From NCBI RefSeq assembly GCF_029946005.1, contig NZ_JAQSDR010000002.1, forward strand, positions 343,667 through 407,666: DNA of 64,000 nucleotides, written 5' to 3'. The notes below the pieces were generated by a model. The model worked only from the letters and a program-made list of their open reading frames with translations. It made no database searches and was not told the origin of the DNA. A program made the position numbers and the translations under genes. Source of the stretch: Aquabacterium sp. (lineage in GTDB: Bacteria; Pseudomonadota; Gammaproteobacteria; Burkholderiales; Burkholderiaceae_C). Each line of letters opens with the position of its first letter. The first letter of the stretch is position 1. Below are positions 8,177 to 18,120 of this stretch, one piece after another.

Positions 8177-9184
8177 TCATTGCGTGAACCCCATCGGCGT
8201 GCGGCGGCCCTGGGCATCGGGCAGGTCACGCGCCTCCAGGCTGTGACGCCCATCCAGCTTGGCATTGCCAAACGCGGTCATCAAGGCACGGCGCATGTCG
8301 CGCGGCGCCAGGTGGCTCAGGCTGGCCAGCACTGACTCATTCAGGTCGGGATCAAAGCGCTGGCCCCAATCGTGGTCGGCGCGGATGCTGCGGTACAGCT
8401 TGGAGGCGATCTTGCGCCCGGCCTCTTCGCTGGGCATCTCGATCTCGAACACGTTCATGCGGTTCAGGATGGGATCGGGGATGCCGCGCGCCTCGTTGGC
8501 CGTCGCCACCCAGATCACCTGGCTGGCATCGATGGGCACCTCGGCGAACTCGTCGGTGAAGTTGCCCGCGGTGTCGTGCTCCAGCAGGCTGTACAGCGAG
8601 CCCAGCGGGTCGTAGGCGTGTTCGCCGCCTGTCTTGTCGATCTCGTCGATCACCATGACCGGGTTGGCGTATTGGCCTTCCACCAGCGTTTCAAACACCT
8701 TGCCAGGCCGCGCGCCCTTCCACTGGCTGGACGAACCCGACAGCACCCAACCGGCGGTCAGCGAACTCATGGACACGAAGCCCATGCCGGTGCCCAGCAA
8801 CTGCGACACCTCACGCGCAAAGTGGGTCTTGCCCACCCCCGGTGGGCCCAGCAACAGCATGGGCGTGATCTCCAGCGCATCGCGGCTGTCGGCGCACAGG
8901 GCCAACTGGCGCCGCAGATCATCCAGCGCTTCATGGAAATTGGGCAGATCGTCGTAGAGGTAATCCATGGCCGGCAGCCCGGAGGGCTTGACCTGGAAGC
9001 GGTCGGGGCCCATCTCCAGCATGCGCTCGTAGGTGGCGCGCAAGGATTCGTGTTCGCGGGGCGGCAGCTTGCCGAGTTTTTTCTCGACCTCTTCAAGCCG
9101 ATAGACATGCCGCATGTGCGCGATGGGGATGCGCGGGCGAGCGCCCTCTTTTTGCACCGTGACCAGTTCACAACCAGTGTTCAT
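8177..9184 (-). CDS. AAA+ ATPase of Lon-like type without protease domain
   Basis: The 335-residue protein is essentially one AAA+ module. Walker A is GPPGVGKTHFA (113-123), Walker B is VMVIDEIDK (about 177-185), sensor 1 is the IWVATANE strand, and an arginine-finger region (DPILNRM) follows. The region before it, with RHVYRLEEVEKKLGKLPP and GLPAMDYLYDDLP, is Lon-like. There is no Lon Ser-Lys protease domain. GGAGG precedes ATG 9184; an upstream in-frame ATG adds 27 atypical residues. It lies 97 bp downstream of gspF on the same strand with no terminator between, so it may be co-transcribed. Its client is unknown. Confidence 0.75.
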   Translation of the reverse strand: MNTGCELVTVQKEGARPRIPIAHMRHVYRLEEVEKKLGKLPPREHESLRATYERMLEMGPDRFQVKPSGLPAMDYLYDDLPNFHEALDDLRRQLALCADSRDALEITPMLLLGPPGVGKTHFAREVSQLLGTGMGFVSMSSLTAGWVLSGSSSQWKGARPGKVFETLVEGQYANPVMVIDEIDKTGGEHAYDPLGSLYSLLEHDTAGNFTDEFAEVPIDASQVIWVATANEARGIPDPILNRMNVFEIEMPSEEAGRKIASKLYRSIRADHDWGQRFDPDLNESVLASLSHLAPRDMRRALMTAFGNAKLDGRHSLEARDLPDAQGRRTPMGFTQ

Positions 9185-9244
9185 GCTCAACCTCCGACAA
9201 CGAAGACGCTGAGACATCATGCAACAAACGCACCCGGTCGCGAG

Positions 9245-9259
9245 CCCCGGATCAAGGGG
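9245..9259 (-). promoter_or_regulatory. Inverted repeat close to CCCCT-N5-AGGGG upstream of AAA+ gene
   Basis: On the minus strand CCCCTTGATCCGGGG differs from the pattern at a single base. It lies between gspF and the AAA+ ATPase, 60 bp upstream of the latter's start. Seven of its first eight bases in the core (CCCCTTGA) equal the copy ahead of the PEP-CTERM gene at 45146. Confidence 0.35.
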
Positions 9260-9281
9260 ATTCACTCCGCCTATATCGTGC

Positions 9282-10499
9282 TTACTTCACCCAGGTGTTC
9301 ATCTGCATGATCGGCATCATCACGGACATGACGATGAGCATCACCATCAGGCCCATGAAAACAATCAGCAAGGGCTCCAGCACCGTGGCAATGGCCAGCG
9401 CTTTACGCTGGACCTCGGTGCTGAGTTGTTTGGCCGCGCGTTGCAGCATCACCGGCAGTTGCCCGGTCTGCTCGCCCAGGCGGGCGAACATCGACAGCAA
9501 GCCAGGGAATCGCTTCTTGGCGGCCAGGGCCGAGGCCAGCGGCGCACCCTCGCGCACCTGCACCAGGGCCTCCATGGCATCGGCCCGCATGGCGCGATTG
9601 GACAAGGTTTCGGCTGCCGCCTGCAAGGCTTTCAAAATGGGCACACCGGATCCGGCCAGCATGGCCAGGGTGCCGGCAAAACGGGCGGCGTTGTAGCCCC
9701 GGATCAATCGCCCGATCACCGGCACACCCAAGGTGAAGCTGTCGAACTTTCGGCGGAATGCCTCGCCGCGCAAGGCGAACACCAGGGATGTGAAGCCGCC
9801 GATCATCAGCAAGATCATCAGCCAGCCCCATTCGCGCATGAAGGCGCTCAGGCCCAGCATGATGCGGGTGAGGATGGGCAAAGCCCGCTTGCTGCTGCTG
9901 AACACCTGGGCCACCTGGGGCACCACGAAGACCAGCAAGGCCACCACCACCACGATGGCGAACACCGACACCACCGCCGGGTACAGCGTGGCACCGATCA
10001 ACTTGGATTTGAGGGCGCCCTGCTCTTCCAGGTCATCGGCGAGTTTCTCAAGCACGGTGCCCAACTGGCCACTTTGCTCGCCCGCCGCCACCACACCACG
10101 GTAGACCTCGTCAAACTCCTTGGGCGAGCCGGACAAGGCCCGTGCGAACGGTGATCCCGCGTTGACCTCGGAACGCAAATGCGCCACCAGCTCGCGTTGC
10201 TGGGGGTCTTCGGCCTCGTCGGCCAAGGCCGTGAGCGCCCGCTCCAGCGGCAAGCCCGCCGACACCAGGCCCGACAGCTGGCGCGTCCAGATCGCCAGCG
10301 AGGTCGAATTGAAAGCCCGCCGCGTGAACATGCTTTGCGACTGGCCTTGCGCTTCGGTGACCTGCACCGGCTCGATCTTCAGCGGCACCAATTGCTGCGA
10401 GCGCAACTGCGCCCGCGCGGTCTTGGGATTGTCGGAGTCGACCAGACCGGTGACGGTTTTGCCACTGGTCTCCAGGGCTTCAAAACGAAAGGCGGGCAT
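9282..10499 (-). CDS. gspF: Type II secretion inner-membrane platform protein GspF
   Basis: This 405-residue polytopic protein anchors the assembly platform that moves the pseudopilus. Two repeated T2SF domains are visible, the first with FTRRAFNSTSLAIWTRQLSGLV and the second with LAMLAGSGVPILKALQAAAE, plus three hydrophobic helices (around residues 165-190, 220-240 and 370-395). The length is the family norm. It is the last gsp gene on this strand, 13 bp after gspE. Confidence 0.95.
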   Translation of the reverse strand: MPAFRFEALETSGKTVTGLVDSDNPKTARAQLRSQQLVPLKIEPVQVTEAQGQSQSMFTRRAFNSTSLAIWTRQLSGLVSAGLPLERALTALADEAEDPQQRELVAHLRSEVNAGSPFARALSGSPKEFDEVYRGVVAAGEQSGQLGTVLEKLADDLEEQGALKSKLIGATLYPAVVSVFAIVVVVALLVFVVPQVAQVFSSSKRALPILTRIMLGLSAFMREWGWLMILLMIGGFTSLVFALRGEAFRRKFDSFTLGVPVIGRLIRGYNAARFAGTLAMLAGSGVPILKALQAAAETLSNRAMRADAMEALVQVREGAPLASALAAKKRFPGLLSMFARLGEQTGQLPVMLQRAAKQLSTEVQRKALAIATVLEPLLIVFMGLMVMLIVMSVMMPIMQMNTWVK

Positions 10500-10512
10500 G
10501 GTGTCTTGAGCT

Positions 10513-11937
10513 TTATTCGCGCGTGACGCGCAACACTTCTTCCAGCGAGGTGACGCCTTCGGCCACCAGGCGGTCGCCGTCTTCGCGCATGACCTTCATG
10601 CCGTTCTTGGCCGCGGCCTCGAACAACTGGGCTTCGGAAGACTGGGCGTGGATCAAGGCGCGGATGTTGTCGTCAGCCACCAGCAGTTCATACACACCGG
10701 TTCGGCCCTTGTAGCCGGTCATGCCGCAAGCGGCGCAACCCACGGGGTGCCAGCGGTGGTATTCGTCTTCGCGCTTGCAGTGCACGCACAGCTTGCGCAC
10801 CAGGCGCTGCGCCATCACGCCCAACAAGCTGGAACTGAGCAGGAAGGGCTCGATGCCCATGTCGGTCAAACGCGTGACGGCACTGGCCGCGTCATTGGTG
10901 TGCAAGGTGGCCAGCACCAAGTGACCCGTCAGCGAAGCCTGAACGGCGATCTGAGCGGTTTCGAAGTCGCGGATTTCACCGATCATGATGACGTCCGGGT
11001 CTTGCCGCAAGATGGCGCGCAGGGCCTTCGCAAAGGTCAGATCGATCCGGGCATTGACCTGCGTCTGCCCAATGCCATGCAGCTCGTATTCAACCGGGTC
11101 TTCCACCGTCAACACATTGGTGGTGGTGGCGTCCAGCGTGCTCAAGCCCGCGTACAGCGTGGTCGTTTTACCGGAGCCGGTGGGGCCCGTGACCAGCACG
11201 ATGCCGTGCGGCTGGCGCAGCAGGCGTTTGAAGCGGTCCAACGACTCGCCGCTCATGCCCAGCGACTCCAGCGTGAACTTGTTGGCATCGCCCTTGTCCA
11301 GCAGACGCAGCACGGCGCGCTCGCCATGGGCCGAAGGCAGCGTCGAAACCCGCACGTCGACCGCGCGACCACCGATGCGCAGCGAGATGCGGCCGTCTTG
11401 CGGCATGCGCTTCTCAGAGATGTCCAGCTCGGCCATGATCTTCAAGCGCGAGATCAGCGCGGCGTGCAGGGCCTTGTTGGGCTGCACCACTTCGCGCAGC
11501 GTGCCGTCCACGCGGAAGCGCACGGCCGATGAACGCTCGTAGGGTTCGATGTGGATGTCAGAGGCACCGTCCTTGGCCGCTTGCGTCAACAGCGCGTTGA
11601 GCATGCGGATGATGGGCGCGTCGTTCGAGGCTTCCAGCAAGTCCTCGACCGCAGGCAAGTCCTGCATCATGCGCGACAGGTCGACGGCGTTTTCCACCTC
11701 GCCCACCACGGCGGCAGCACTGCCCTCGCCACCCGCGTAAGCCGCGGCAATGCGCTGGCCCAACGACTCGGCGGGCTCACGCTCCAGCGTGTCGATCACG
11801 AACAGGCGCATCACCTCGGACAAGGCCGAGCGCGACACCTGCTCGCTGGCCCACAAGGTCGCACGGTCGCCATCGCTTTCCAGCAGCAGGCTGTGGGCCT
11901 TGGCGAAAGCGTAGGGCAAAGGATGGCGAACGGCCAT
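10513..11937 (-). CDS. gspE: Type II secretion ATPase GspE
   Basis: This cytoplasmic hexameric ATPase powers pseudopilus assembly. In 474 residues I see a short N1E-like region, Walker [11 protein letters not shown] (251-260), the Asp box and Walker B in the stretch [16 protein letters not shown], the His box LATLHTNDA, and a tetracysteine zinc site (CVHC and CAAC separated by 13 residues). The N-terminal region is shorter than in several enterobacterial homologues but matches betaproteobacterial ones. The start is 3 bp after the gspD stop. Confidence 0.96.
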   Translation of the reverse strand: MAVRHPLPYAFAKAHSLLLESDGDRATLWASEQVSRSALSEVMRLFVIDTLEREPAESLGQRIAAAYAGGEGSAAAVVGEVENAVDLSRMMQDLPAVEDLLEASNDAPIIRMLNALLTQAAKDGASDIHIEPYERSSAVRFRVDGTLREVVQPNKALHAALISRLKIMAELDISEKRMPQDGRISLRIGGRAVDVRVSTLPSAHGERAVLRLLDKGDANKFTLESLGMSGESLDRFKRLLRQPHGIVLVTGPTGSGKTTTLYAGLSTLDATTTNVLTVEDPVEYELHGIGQTQVNARIDLTFAKALRAILRQDPDVIMIGEIRDFETAQIAVQASLTGHLVLATLHTNDAASAVTRLTDMGIEPFLLSSSLLGVMAQRLVRKLCVHCKREDEYHRWHPVGCAACGMTGYKGRTGVYELLVADDNIRALIHAQSSEAQLFEAAAKNGMKVMREDGDRLVAEGVTSLEEVLRVTRE

Positions 11938-11940
11938 GGC

Positions 11941-14184
11941 TCAGTTCCCCACGCTGCTGGCGGCAGGCTTGACCGGTGTCAGCTTGGGCGCAAAGCCGGA
12001 GTCGGCCGGCATCACCACCGTGGGCACGGCGGCATTGGGGTCGTCCAGTGGCTGCCTCACCGAAGGCATGCTCAGGTTGTTGGACAGCTTGAGCGGGTCG
12101 AGCACCGGCACCTCATTCACGCGCATGATTGTGCTGGCCTCAGGCCTGCTGCCCTCTTGAAGGTTGCGCATGTAGTCGTAGCGGTCCAGGGTGATGGCAT
12201 TGCTCGACTCTTGGGTACGCATGACGATGGGCCGCAAGAACACCATCAGGTTGGTTTTTTTACGGGAGCGTGACTGGCCCTTGAACAGATTGCCCAAGTA
12301 GGGAATGTCGCCCAGCAGGGGCACCTTGCTCACGTTATCGGTGTAGTCATCCTTGATCAGGCCGCCCAGCACCAGCACCTGGCCATCGTCTACCACCACC
12401 GTGGTTTCAATGGAGCTTTTCTCGGTCGTGGGCCCGGTGACGGAGTTCGTGGACGTGACGTTGGAGTTCTCCTGGAACACCGTCATGCGCACGGTGCCCC
12501 CTTCGCCGACCTGAGGCCGAACGCGCAGGGTCAAGCCCACGTCCTTGCGGTCAATGGTCTGAAAGGGATTGACGGTGCCCGTGCTGCTGCTCGATCCTGT
12601 GTTGGAGTAAGAGCCTGTCACGAACGGCACGTTCGAGCCGATCACAATCTTGGCCTCTTCATTGTCAAGCGCCACCATGTTTGGCGTGGACAGCACATTG
12701 GCGCCGCCTTGGGTTTCCAGGAAGGTGGCCAGGGCCGCCATGCTGAACGTGCCATCCACCAGCTTGTGGCCAATGCCAAGGCTCAAGCCCGTGGGCAGTG
12801 TCTTGCTCTCAATGATGCTGGCCAGGCTGGTTTGCGCCGCATTGACGCCACCCACCACCAAATTGCGGCCACCCGACCCCGAGTTCCCGGCACTCGCCCA
12901 CTGGACACCCAGCTGCGCCGCTTTCTCCGCATCGACCTTGACGATCATCGACTCGATGTAAATCTGAGCACGGCGCCCATCCAACTGATCGATGACCGCG
13001 CGCAGCTGCTTGTACAACGCATCCGTTGCCGTGATGATGAGCGAGTTGGTGCTGGGATCAGCCTGGATGAATCCCCCCGTGGAGGGCTGGGCCGAACCGC
13101 CCACCGGCGTGGTGGACTGGGTGGAGGCCGCTCCGCTGGAGCTGCTTTGGTTGTTGGTCGCTGCCGGAATGGGCGAAGCACTGGCCGAACTGCCACTGCT
13201 GGCTGAAGAAGAACCACCGCCCGACGAACCGCCAGCGCCCGGAAAGGAAGCCCGCAGCACCTGCGCCAGCTTCACGGCATCGGCGTTCTTCAGGTAGATG
13301 ACGTGGATGCCACTGCCGCCCAGCCCGGCCGTGCCGGGTCGGTCAAGGCGCTGGATCAGGTTGCGGACCAAGGCCAGCCGCGCGGGGTTGGGTGCACGGA
13401 CCATCAAGGTGTTGGTGCGCGGGTCGGCCATGATCAGGGTGGATTGACCGCCGCCCACGCCCGGGATGGCGGTGCCGCCACCGCCATCGGCCATGCGCTG
13501 GACCATGGGCGCCAGGTCAGCCGCGATCGCGTACTGCAAGGGCATGGCCTCCATGTCCGTCGAAGACGGCACGTCCATCGCTGCGATCATCTGGCCAATG
13601 CGCTTGAGGTTGTCCGCGTAGTCCGTGATCACCAGGGTGTTGGTGCCCGGGTTGGCATTGATCGTGTTGTTGGGACTGATCAGCGGCCGCAGCACCGTCA
13701 CCAGGCTGTTGACGTTTTCATACTGCAGGCGAAAGATCTGCGTCAGGATCTGGTCGCCTGAGCGCTTGACCGTGCTGCCCACTTCCACCGTGCCGGTTTG
13801 CAGCTTGGCGTCGGCTTCTGGCACCACCTTGAGCAGGCCGGCCACTTCCACCATCGCAAAGCCCTGACCGCGCAAGGCTGCCAGGAAGTTCAGGTAAGCC
13901 TCACGCGGCGTGAGCGGTTGCTCGCTGTAAAGAGTGATGGTGCCCTTGACGCGCGGATCGACCAAGATCTGCTGGTCCACGATGGCCGCCATGGCCCGCG
14001 CCACGCCTTCAATCTCGGCATTGACGAAGTTGAGCGTGACGGTGGGCCCGCCCTTTTTGACCGGGGCCGCGTGGGCTGCTCCCGCCATGGCGGAAGGCAT
14101 CAGGCAAGCCGGACCGAAGGTGAAGGCCAAAGCCGTGGCCAGCGCAACCGCGCGGGGACGAGACAACAGAGGATGGGTCGTCAT
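11941..14184 (-). CDS. gspD: Type II secretion outer-membrane secretin GspD
   Basis: This 747-residue protein forms the outer-membrane channel. It has a signal peptide ending near residue 37, the N0 domain (VTLNFVNAEIEGVARAMA), N1-N3 domains, and a Ser/Gly/Ala-rich insertion at about residues 305-365 within N3. The C-terminal secretin domain carries VPLLGDIPYLGNLF and ends with the MVFLRPIVM strand plus a tail. The low-complexity insertion is common in this family. It sits between gspN and gspE, 3 bp from each. Confidence 0.96.
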   Translation of the reverse strand: MTTHPLLSRPRAVALATALAFTFGPACLMPSAMAGAAHAAPVKKGGPTVTLNFVNAEIEGVARAMAAIVDQQILVDPRVKGTITLYSEQPLTPREAYLNFLAALRGQGFAMVEVAGLLKVVPEADAKLQTGTVEVGSTVKRSGDQILTQIFRLQYENVNSLVTVLRPLISPNNTINANPGTNTLVITDYADNLKRIGQMIAAMDVPSSTDMEAMPLQYAIAADLAPMVQRMADGGGGTAIPGVGGGQSTLIMADPRTNTLMVRAPNPARLALVRNLIQRLDRPGTAGLGGSGIHVIYLKNADAVKLAQVLRASFPGAGGSSGGGSSSASSGSSASASPIPAATNNQSSSSGAASTQSTTPVGGSAQPSTGGFIQADPSTNSLIITATDALYKQLRAVIDQLDGRRAQIYIESMIVKVDAEKAAQLGVQWASAGNSGSGGRNLVVGGVNAAQTSLASIIESKTLPTGLSLGIGHKLVDGTFSMAALATFLETQGGANVLSTPNMVALDNEEAKIVIGSNVPFVTGSYSNTGSSSSTGTVNPFQTIDRKDVGLTLRVRPQVGEGGTVRMTVFQENSNVTSTNSVTGPTTEKSSIETTVVVDDGQVLVLGGLIKDDYTDNVSKVPLLGDIPYLGNLFKGQSRSRKKTNLMVFLRPIVMRTQESSNAITLDRYDYMRNLQEGSRPEASTIMRVNEVPVLDPLKLSNNLSMPSVRQPLDDPNAAVPTVVMPADSGFAPKLTPVKPAASSVGN

Positions 14185-14187
14185 GAC

Positions 14188-15108
14188 TTATCCGATCGAA
14201 ATTACGGAACGGTCGCCCATGCGACGACCGATGATGTTCAAAAAACTGTCGAGCGCGCCGCGCTCGCTTTCGTTGGCCCGCGCTTCACCCCGGAAGCGCA
14301 AACCATTCAAACCCACTTGCCCCTGACCAGACAGCTGCAAAGCCCCATCCAAGGTCATGAGCGACAAATTCACACGGCCTTGCGGATCGCCCAGCAAATC
14401 AACCCGGTAGGATCCCAGCCGGTCCAGGGTGGTGACACTGGAAGACACGTCCGTGAAATCGAACTGCGCCTGACCCTCGAAACGGATGCGGCCCTGAACC
14501 CATTCCACCACCAGTGCGTTGCTGTTCAAGCTAACCACCCCGCCCAGTTGCAAGGTGTTCCACGGCGTTCCCAAACCGGTCAACCAGGCCGCTGGCCAAT
14601 GACCGATCGGCCCCGTGGGCGACAAAGGCGCCTCAGGACTGGACTGGGTGAACACCGCCACCCTCGCGCGCCCAAAACCGGGTTGCACCTGGATCACCAC
14701 TGGCGTGGGCACGCAACAGTCTTGCTGCAAGGTCAGGCTCAAACCGGTCCAGCGCGGACGCAGCTTCCAGTTCAAACGCCCTGGCAAAGCCCGTGCGTCA
14801 CGGCTGCCAGGCCCGCCGGTCAGCACCACCACGGCATCACCATTCCACACGGTACCCTGAGATTCGGCCAACAACAAGCGGCCGTCGCTCATGACCACCA
14901 CCCCTTGGGCCAGCCAACTGGCCGGGGCGTACAAAATGAAGCCCAGCAAGGCGCCCAAGACGGCGCCCCACCAACCCCAGCGGCGCCCGGCCTTGCGCAT
15001 GTTCTCCCAGCGCGCCACCTCCAGCGTGGACTCCATCCAGCGGGTGGTCGCGGCCATGCCGCCAGACCACCAGTCGGCGGGGGATTTCAGGTTGGAGAGG
15101 ATCGACAT
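14188..15108 (-). CDS. gspN: Type II secretion protein GspN
   Basis: This 306-residue inner-membrane protein has one N-terminal transmembrane helix (about residues 45-63) and a periplasmic beta-rich region; GspN is an accessory component of the secretion platform. Supporting segments are GTVWNGDAVVVL near residue 85 and LNGLRFRGEARA near the C-terminus. The start MSILSNLK is chosen because the upstream 49 in-frame residues overlap gspM and are Gly/Arg-rich with no family match. The N-terminal region up to the helix is longer than in many homologues. Confidence 0.85.
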   Translation of the reverse strand: MSILSNLKSPADWWSGGMAATTRWMESTLEVARWENMRKAGRRWGWWGAVLGALLGFILYAPASWLAQGVVVMSDGRLLLAESQGTVWNGDAVVVLTGGPGSRDARALPGRLNWKLRPRWTGLSLTLQQDCCVPTPVVIQVQPGFGRARVAVFTQSSPEAPLSPTGPIGHWPAAWLTGLGTPWNTLQLGGVVSLNSNALVVEWVQGRIRFEGQAQFDFTDVSSSVTTLDRLGSYRVDLLGDPQGRVNLSLMTLDGALQLSGQGQVGLNGLRFRGEARANESERGALDSFLNIIGRRMGDRSVISIG

Positions 15109-15125
15109 GCCCGGTGTGTTCCTGC

Positions 15126-15650
15126 TCAGCGCGGCGCTGCCTGCCCAGGGGCCAGGCCCAGCACCACGGTGCCCGAATAGTGCCCAGGCTCCGACTGCGC
15201 CAGATTGGCTTCCAATGGACGAGCACGAGCGGCCACGCGAACCTCGGCCAGCCAATCGGCCAACGATGCACCCAGCACTTTGGTGAACTCGACCGTGGCC
15301 CGGTCACCCTGGATGCTCATCCTCGCGGCGGGGCCCAGCCGTTCCGTCGCCGCCTTCAAGGCGGCTTCAGCCTGGACGGGCGGCACCGGTGGCTGCTGGC
15401 GCAGAACCTGGGCCTCGTCGGCCATGGCGCGCATGCGGCCCACCTGGGTGCTCATCTCGCGCAATTGAGCGGGCGTTTGCTGCATGCTTTTCAAGGCAGG
15501 GCGGATGAAGACCAACACCAGCACGGCCAACAGCACCACGGCCACGGCCACCTGCGCCATCTGGCGCTCACGCGGGGCCATCGCGGTCCAGCGCGCCAGC
15601 CACTGCTGACGCAGGACGTTGAAGGAGGTGGCTTCTGATTCAGTGCTCAT
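15126..15650 (-). CDS. gspM: Type II secretion protein GspM
   Basis: The 174-residue bitopic protein has a cytoplasmic N-terminus with the typical RWTAMAPRERQMA segment, one transmembrane helix (about residues 34-50) and a periplasmic ferredoxin-like domain. GspM pairs with GspL in the platform. It lies 24 bp after gspL and 17 bp before gspN. Confidence 0.9.
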   Translation of the reverse strand: MSTESEATSFNVLRQQWLARWTAMAPRERQMAQVAVAVVLLAVLVLVFIRPALKSMQQTPAQLREMSTQVGRMRAMADEAQVLRQQPPVPPVQAEAALKAATERLGPAARMSIQGDRATVEFTKVLGASLADWLAEVRVAARARPLEANLAQSEPGHYSGTVVLGLAPGQAAPR

Positions 15651-15674
15651 AGGTCAGTGTCAATGGCGATCGGC

Positions 15675-16940
15675 TCAGCTGCGGGGGCCGCGGCGCACGG
15701 TCAGGCGCCCTTCGGCCACCTCCACCTGGGCGCCGGTGGCTGACAGCTTGCTGCGGAACTGGTCGATGTCCGAAGGGCCCCAGGCCGGTGGCGGCGCCAG
15801 GGTCAGGCTCGTGCCGTCGTATTGCAGGTTGGAGGAAGGCATCTCGTTGGGCCAGGCGCTGGCCACCAGGGACATCAACCCTTCCAGGTCGTTGTCTCCG
15901 GGCTGACCCGCGACCGCGCGCAAGGCTTCGGTCTCGCGCTGCATCTGCACCGCCGGGTCCAGGATCACCTGAACCTGGGGATGGGCCTGCTTCAGAATCG
16001 TGGTCATCTCAGCCTTTTTGAGCTTGAGCTGACGTTCCTGCTGCCAGGTCCACAGGTTCAAACCGAGGACTTGAGCCACCACGAGGGCCGCCACACCCGC
16101 TCGAACTGGGCGCCATTGCGGGCTCAGGAACTGGCGCCAACGGTCTGATACCGCGTTGAAGCCTTTGCTGTTGGGGGTGAGGTCAAATTGCAACAGGTTC
16201 CACAGCGAACGGTTGGCCTGCAGCAAATGCTCGGACTGGGTTTGCACCGTCACGGCCTGGCCCAGCCAGCGCTCGGCCGGGGAGGCCACCTGTGGCGTGG
16301 CAAAAAAGCGCGTTTGCGGCGGCAAGGCTTCGGGCACCAGGGCGCGTGACAAGCCGCCCGTCAAGGGCCAACTGGCCACGCCCTCCAGGGTGGACCAGGT
16401 CAGGACGATTTCCAGGCCCCGGTCGGGGGCCGCGCCACTGCCGGCTTCGTGAACTTCATGGAAATAACCGGTGGCGGGCTCATCGGGCCACACCGCCGGG
16501 GCCACGCGGTCCACGCGCAGCTTGGCTTTTTCAAGCAGCATCAACTGGCCGGTCAACCAGGTCAGGTCACAGGCCGCGATCCAGGCGGGCTGACCGGCTT
16601 TGGCCGCAGGGGCCAGGGCCAGGTGCATGTCTTCCGGGTCGGTCAGCATGGCGTCTTCGAGCATGCTGGCCAGGGCGGCGCGCAGGCGCGCGGCGGGGGC
16701 CTTGGGCACGGTCAGGCGGTGCCAGCTGATGTCGGTCGGCGCCAGCACCGCAACCACCGTGTCGGCGCGCGGCACCATGGACAAGGCACAACGCCCCTGC
16801 CGGGTCACGGTCTGCCCATCGGCGCTGAGCACGTACGCGTACTCCTTGGTCGCCTGGGCCGCCGACGAGGTCGGCTCCGCCACGGCCAAGTCGGCATTCA
16901 GGCGCGAACGCGCAGGTAGTTGAAGGATGAGGATGCTCAT
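15675..16940 (-). CDS. gspL: Type II secretion protein GspL
   Basis: This 421-residue protein recruits GspE to the membrane. The N-terminal actin-like cytoplasmic domain is recognisable from DTVVAVLAPTDISWHRL and the LRAALASMLED helix. A transmembrane helix (AGVAALVVAQVLGLNLW, about 295-311) precedes the periplasmic domain. The 106 bp between this start and gspK is the widest gap in the operon and could hold an internal promoter, though no clear -35/-10 pair was found. Confidence 0.9.
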   Translation of the reverse strand: MSILILQLPARSRLNADLAVAEPTSSAAQATKEYAYVLSADGQTVTRQGRCALSMVPRADTVVAVLAPTDISWHRLTVPKAPAARLRAALASMLEDAMLTDPEDMHLALAPAAKAGQPAWIAACDLTWLTGQLMLLEKAKLRVDRVAPAVWPDEPATGYFHEVHEAGSGAAPDRGLEIVLTWSTLEGVASWPLTGGLSRALVPEALPPQTRFFATPQVASPAERWLGQAVTVQTQSEHLLQANRSLWNLLQFDLTPNSKGFNAVSDRWRQFLSPQWRPVRAGVAALVVAQVLGLNLWTWQQERQLKLKKAEMTTILKQAHPQVQVILDPAVQMQRETEALRAVAGQPGDNDLEGLMSLVASAWPNEMPSSNLQYDGTSLTLAPPPAWGPSDIDQFRSKLSATGAQVEVAEGRLTVRRGPRS

Positions 16941-17046
16941 GCCCAGCAGTCAAAGGGGTCGAAAAGGGAAGCACACATCAAGGGTAGATGCCTTGGCATT
17001 GTAGGAGGCGCGAAATAAGGCACGTTTAAGGATAGATACTGTCTTG

Positions 17047-18111
17047 TCAGTTGCCAGGATCAACGCCTGAAAAGCGCTCCTGATTCATCACAATCACGTC
17101 AATCTGCCTTCCTTGGCCCGAACGCTTGACCAGGTGCCGGTTTTTCATGATCTGGTTTTCAAGCCGCAGGATGCTGGTCACCTCGAAATACTCCGAGGTT
17201 ACTTTGATCGCATCCGCAGGAAAAGGTACGGTGGCGGGCACTTGCTTTTTGGCACCCTCATCATCTTCAAAATAGTGGCTTTGCCGAGCCCGCACAATGC
17301 GCTCGGCCGTGGCCGTGTCAATGCCCCACACCGCCGCGATGACTTCCTTGGGCGCGGTGTTGACATTGATGTGTGTGATACCGCCCTGCGGCACGTTGGG
17401 ATATGGCAACAAGGCCACATAGGGGCGCATGCGCTCCACCGTGTCCGCGCCCAACTTGGGCAGCAGCCAAGTCAATTGATCCAGCCGCTGGGGCATCAGC
17501 GGCGCGGCAGCCCTGCCAGAGGGCCCCCCCAAGGCGGCAAAGGACTGCGTCGTGTCCATGGCCGCCAAGGTGGCCTTTTTCAGGGCTTCGGCAATCTGGG
17601 TTGCCAAATCAGGCGGCAGGTTGATGTTGGTGAACAAGGCCCGCAACACGCTCAACTGCGCTTGATCGATGCCGACCAGCCCGGGGCTGGTGCTGATTTC
17701 GAGCAGATTGCGCAGGTTGTAGCGCGCGTTGATGTCCAGCACCTTGCCCGACAGGAACGCATCTGGCGCGTCGTCGGTGTTGTCCTTGTCCACGGCCAGG
17801 AAGGTGGACAGGCGCATTTCCTTCAGGTCCTGCGCCCACTGCTGCGCCAGGTGGGTCGGTTCGGGCTGCCCCGCCGTCGTCATGCGTCCCCCATCGTCTT
17901 TCAACACCAGTCGCGCAAAGTCAAGGGCCCCCACCAGCAGCCACTCCGATTGCTGGCGACCGCGTTCCGCCGACTCCACCTGAACGGCCCGCCACTGCTG
18001 CCACACCATCGACGATGCAATGGTGGCCACCACGGTCACGATGACCATGGCCATCAACAAGGCCGCGCCGCGTTGCCGCGCCGGCGGGTTGGAAGGTTGT
18101 GAGCGCCTCAT
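17047..18111 (-). CDS. gspK: Type II secretion minor pseudopilin GspK
   Basis: This large minor pseudopilin (354 residues) caps the pseudopilus tip with GspI and GspJ. The prepilin leader MRRSQPSNPPARQRG precedes the AALLMAMVIVTVVATIASS helix, with Gly at -1. The body carries FLSGKVLDINARYNLRNLL and the helix-hairpin-helix-like INVNTAPKEVIAAVWGID typical of GspK. As usual for GspK, the +5 Glu of other pilins is absent. Confidence 0.93.
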   Translation of the reverse strand: MRRSQPSNPPARQRGAALLMAMVIVTVVATIASSMVWQQWRAVQVESAERGRQQSEWLLVGALDFARLVLKDDGGRMTTAGQPEPTHLAQQWAQDLKEMRLSTFLAVDKDNTDDAPDAFLSGKVLDINARYNLRNLLEISTSPGLVGIDQAQLSVLRALFTNINLPPDLATQIAEALKKATLAAMDTTQSFAALGGPSGRAAAPLMPQRLDQLTWLLPKLGADTVERMRPYVALLPYPNVPQGGITHINVNTAPKEVIAAVWGIDTATAERIVRARQSHYFEDDEGAKKQVPATVPFPADAIKVTSEYFEVTSILRLENQIMKNRHLVKRSGQGRQIDVIVMNQERFSGVDPGN

Positions 18112-18120
18112 GTCAACGCC

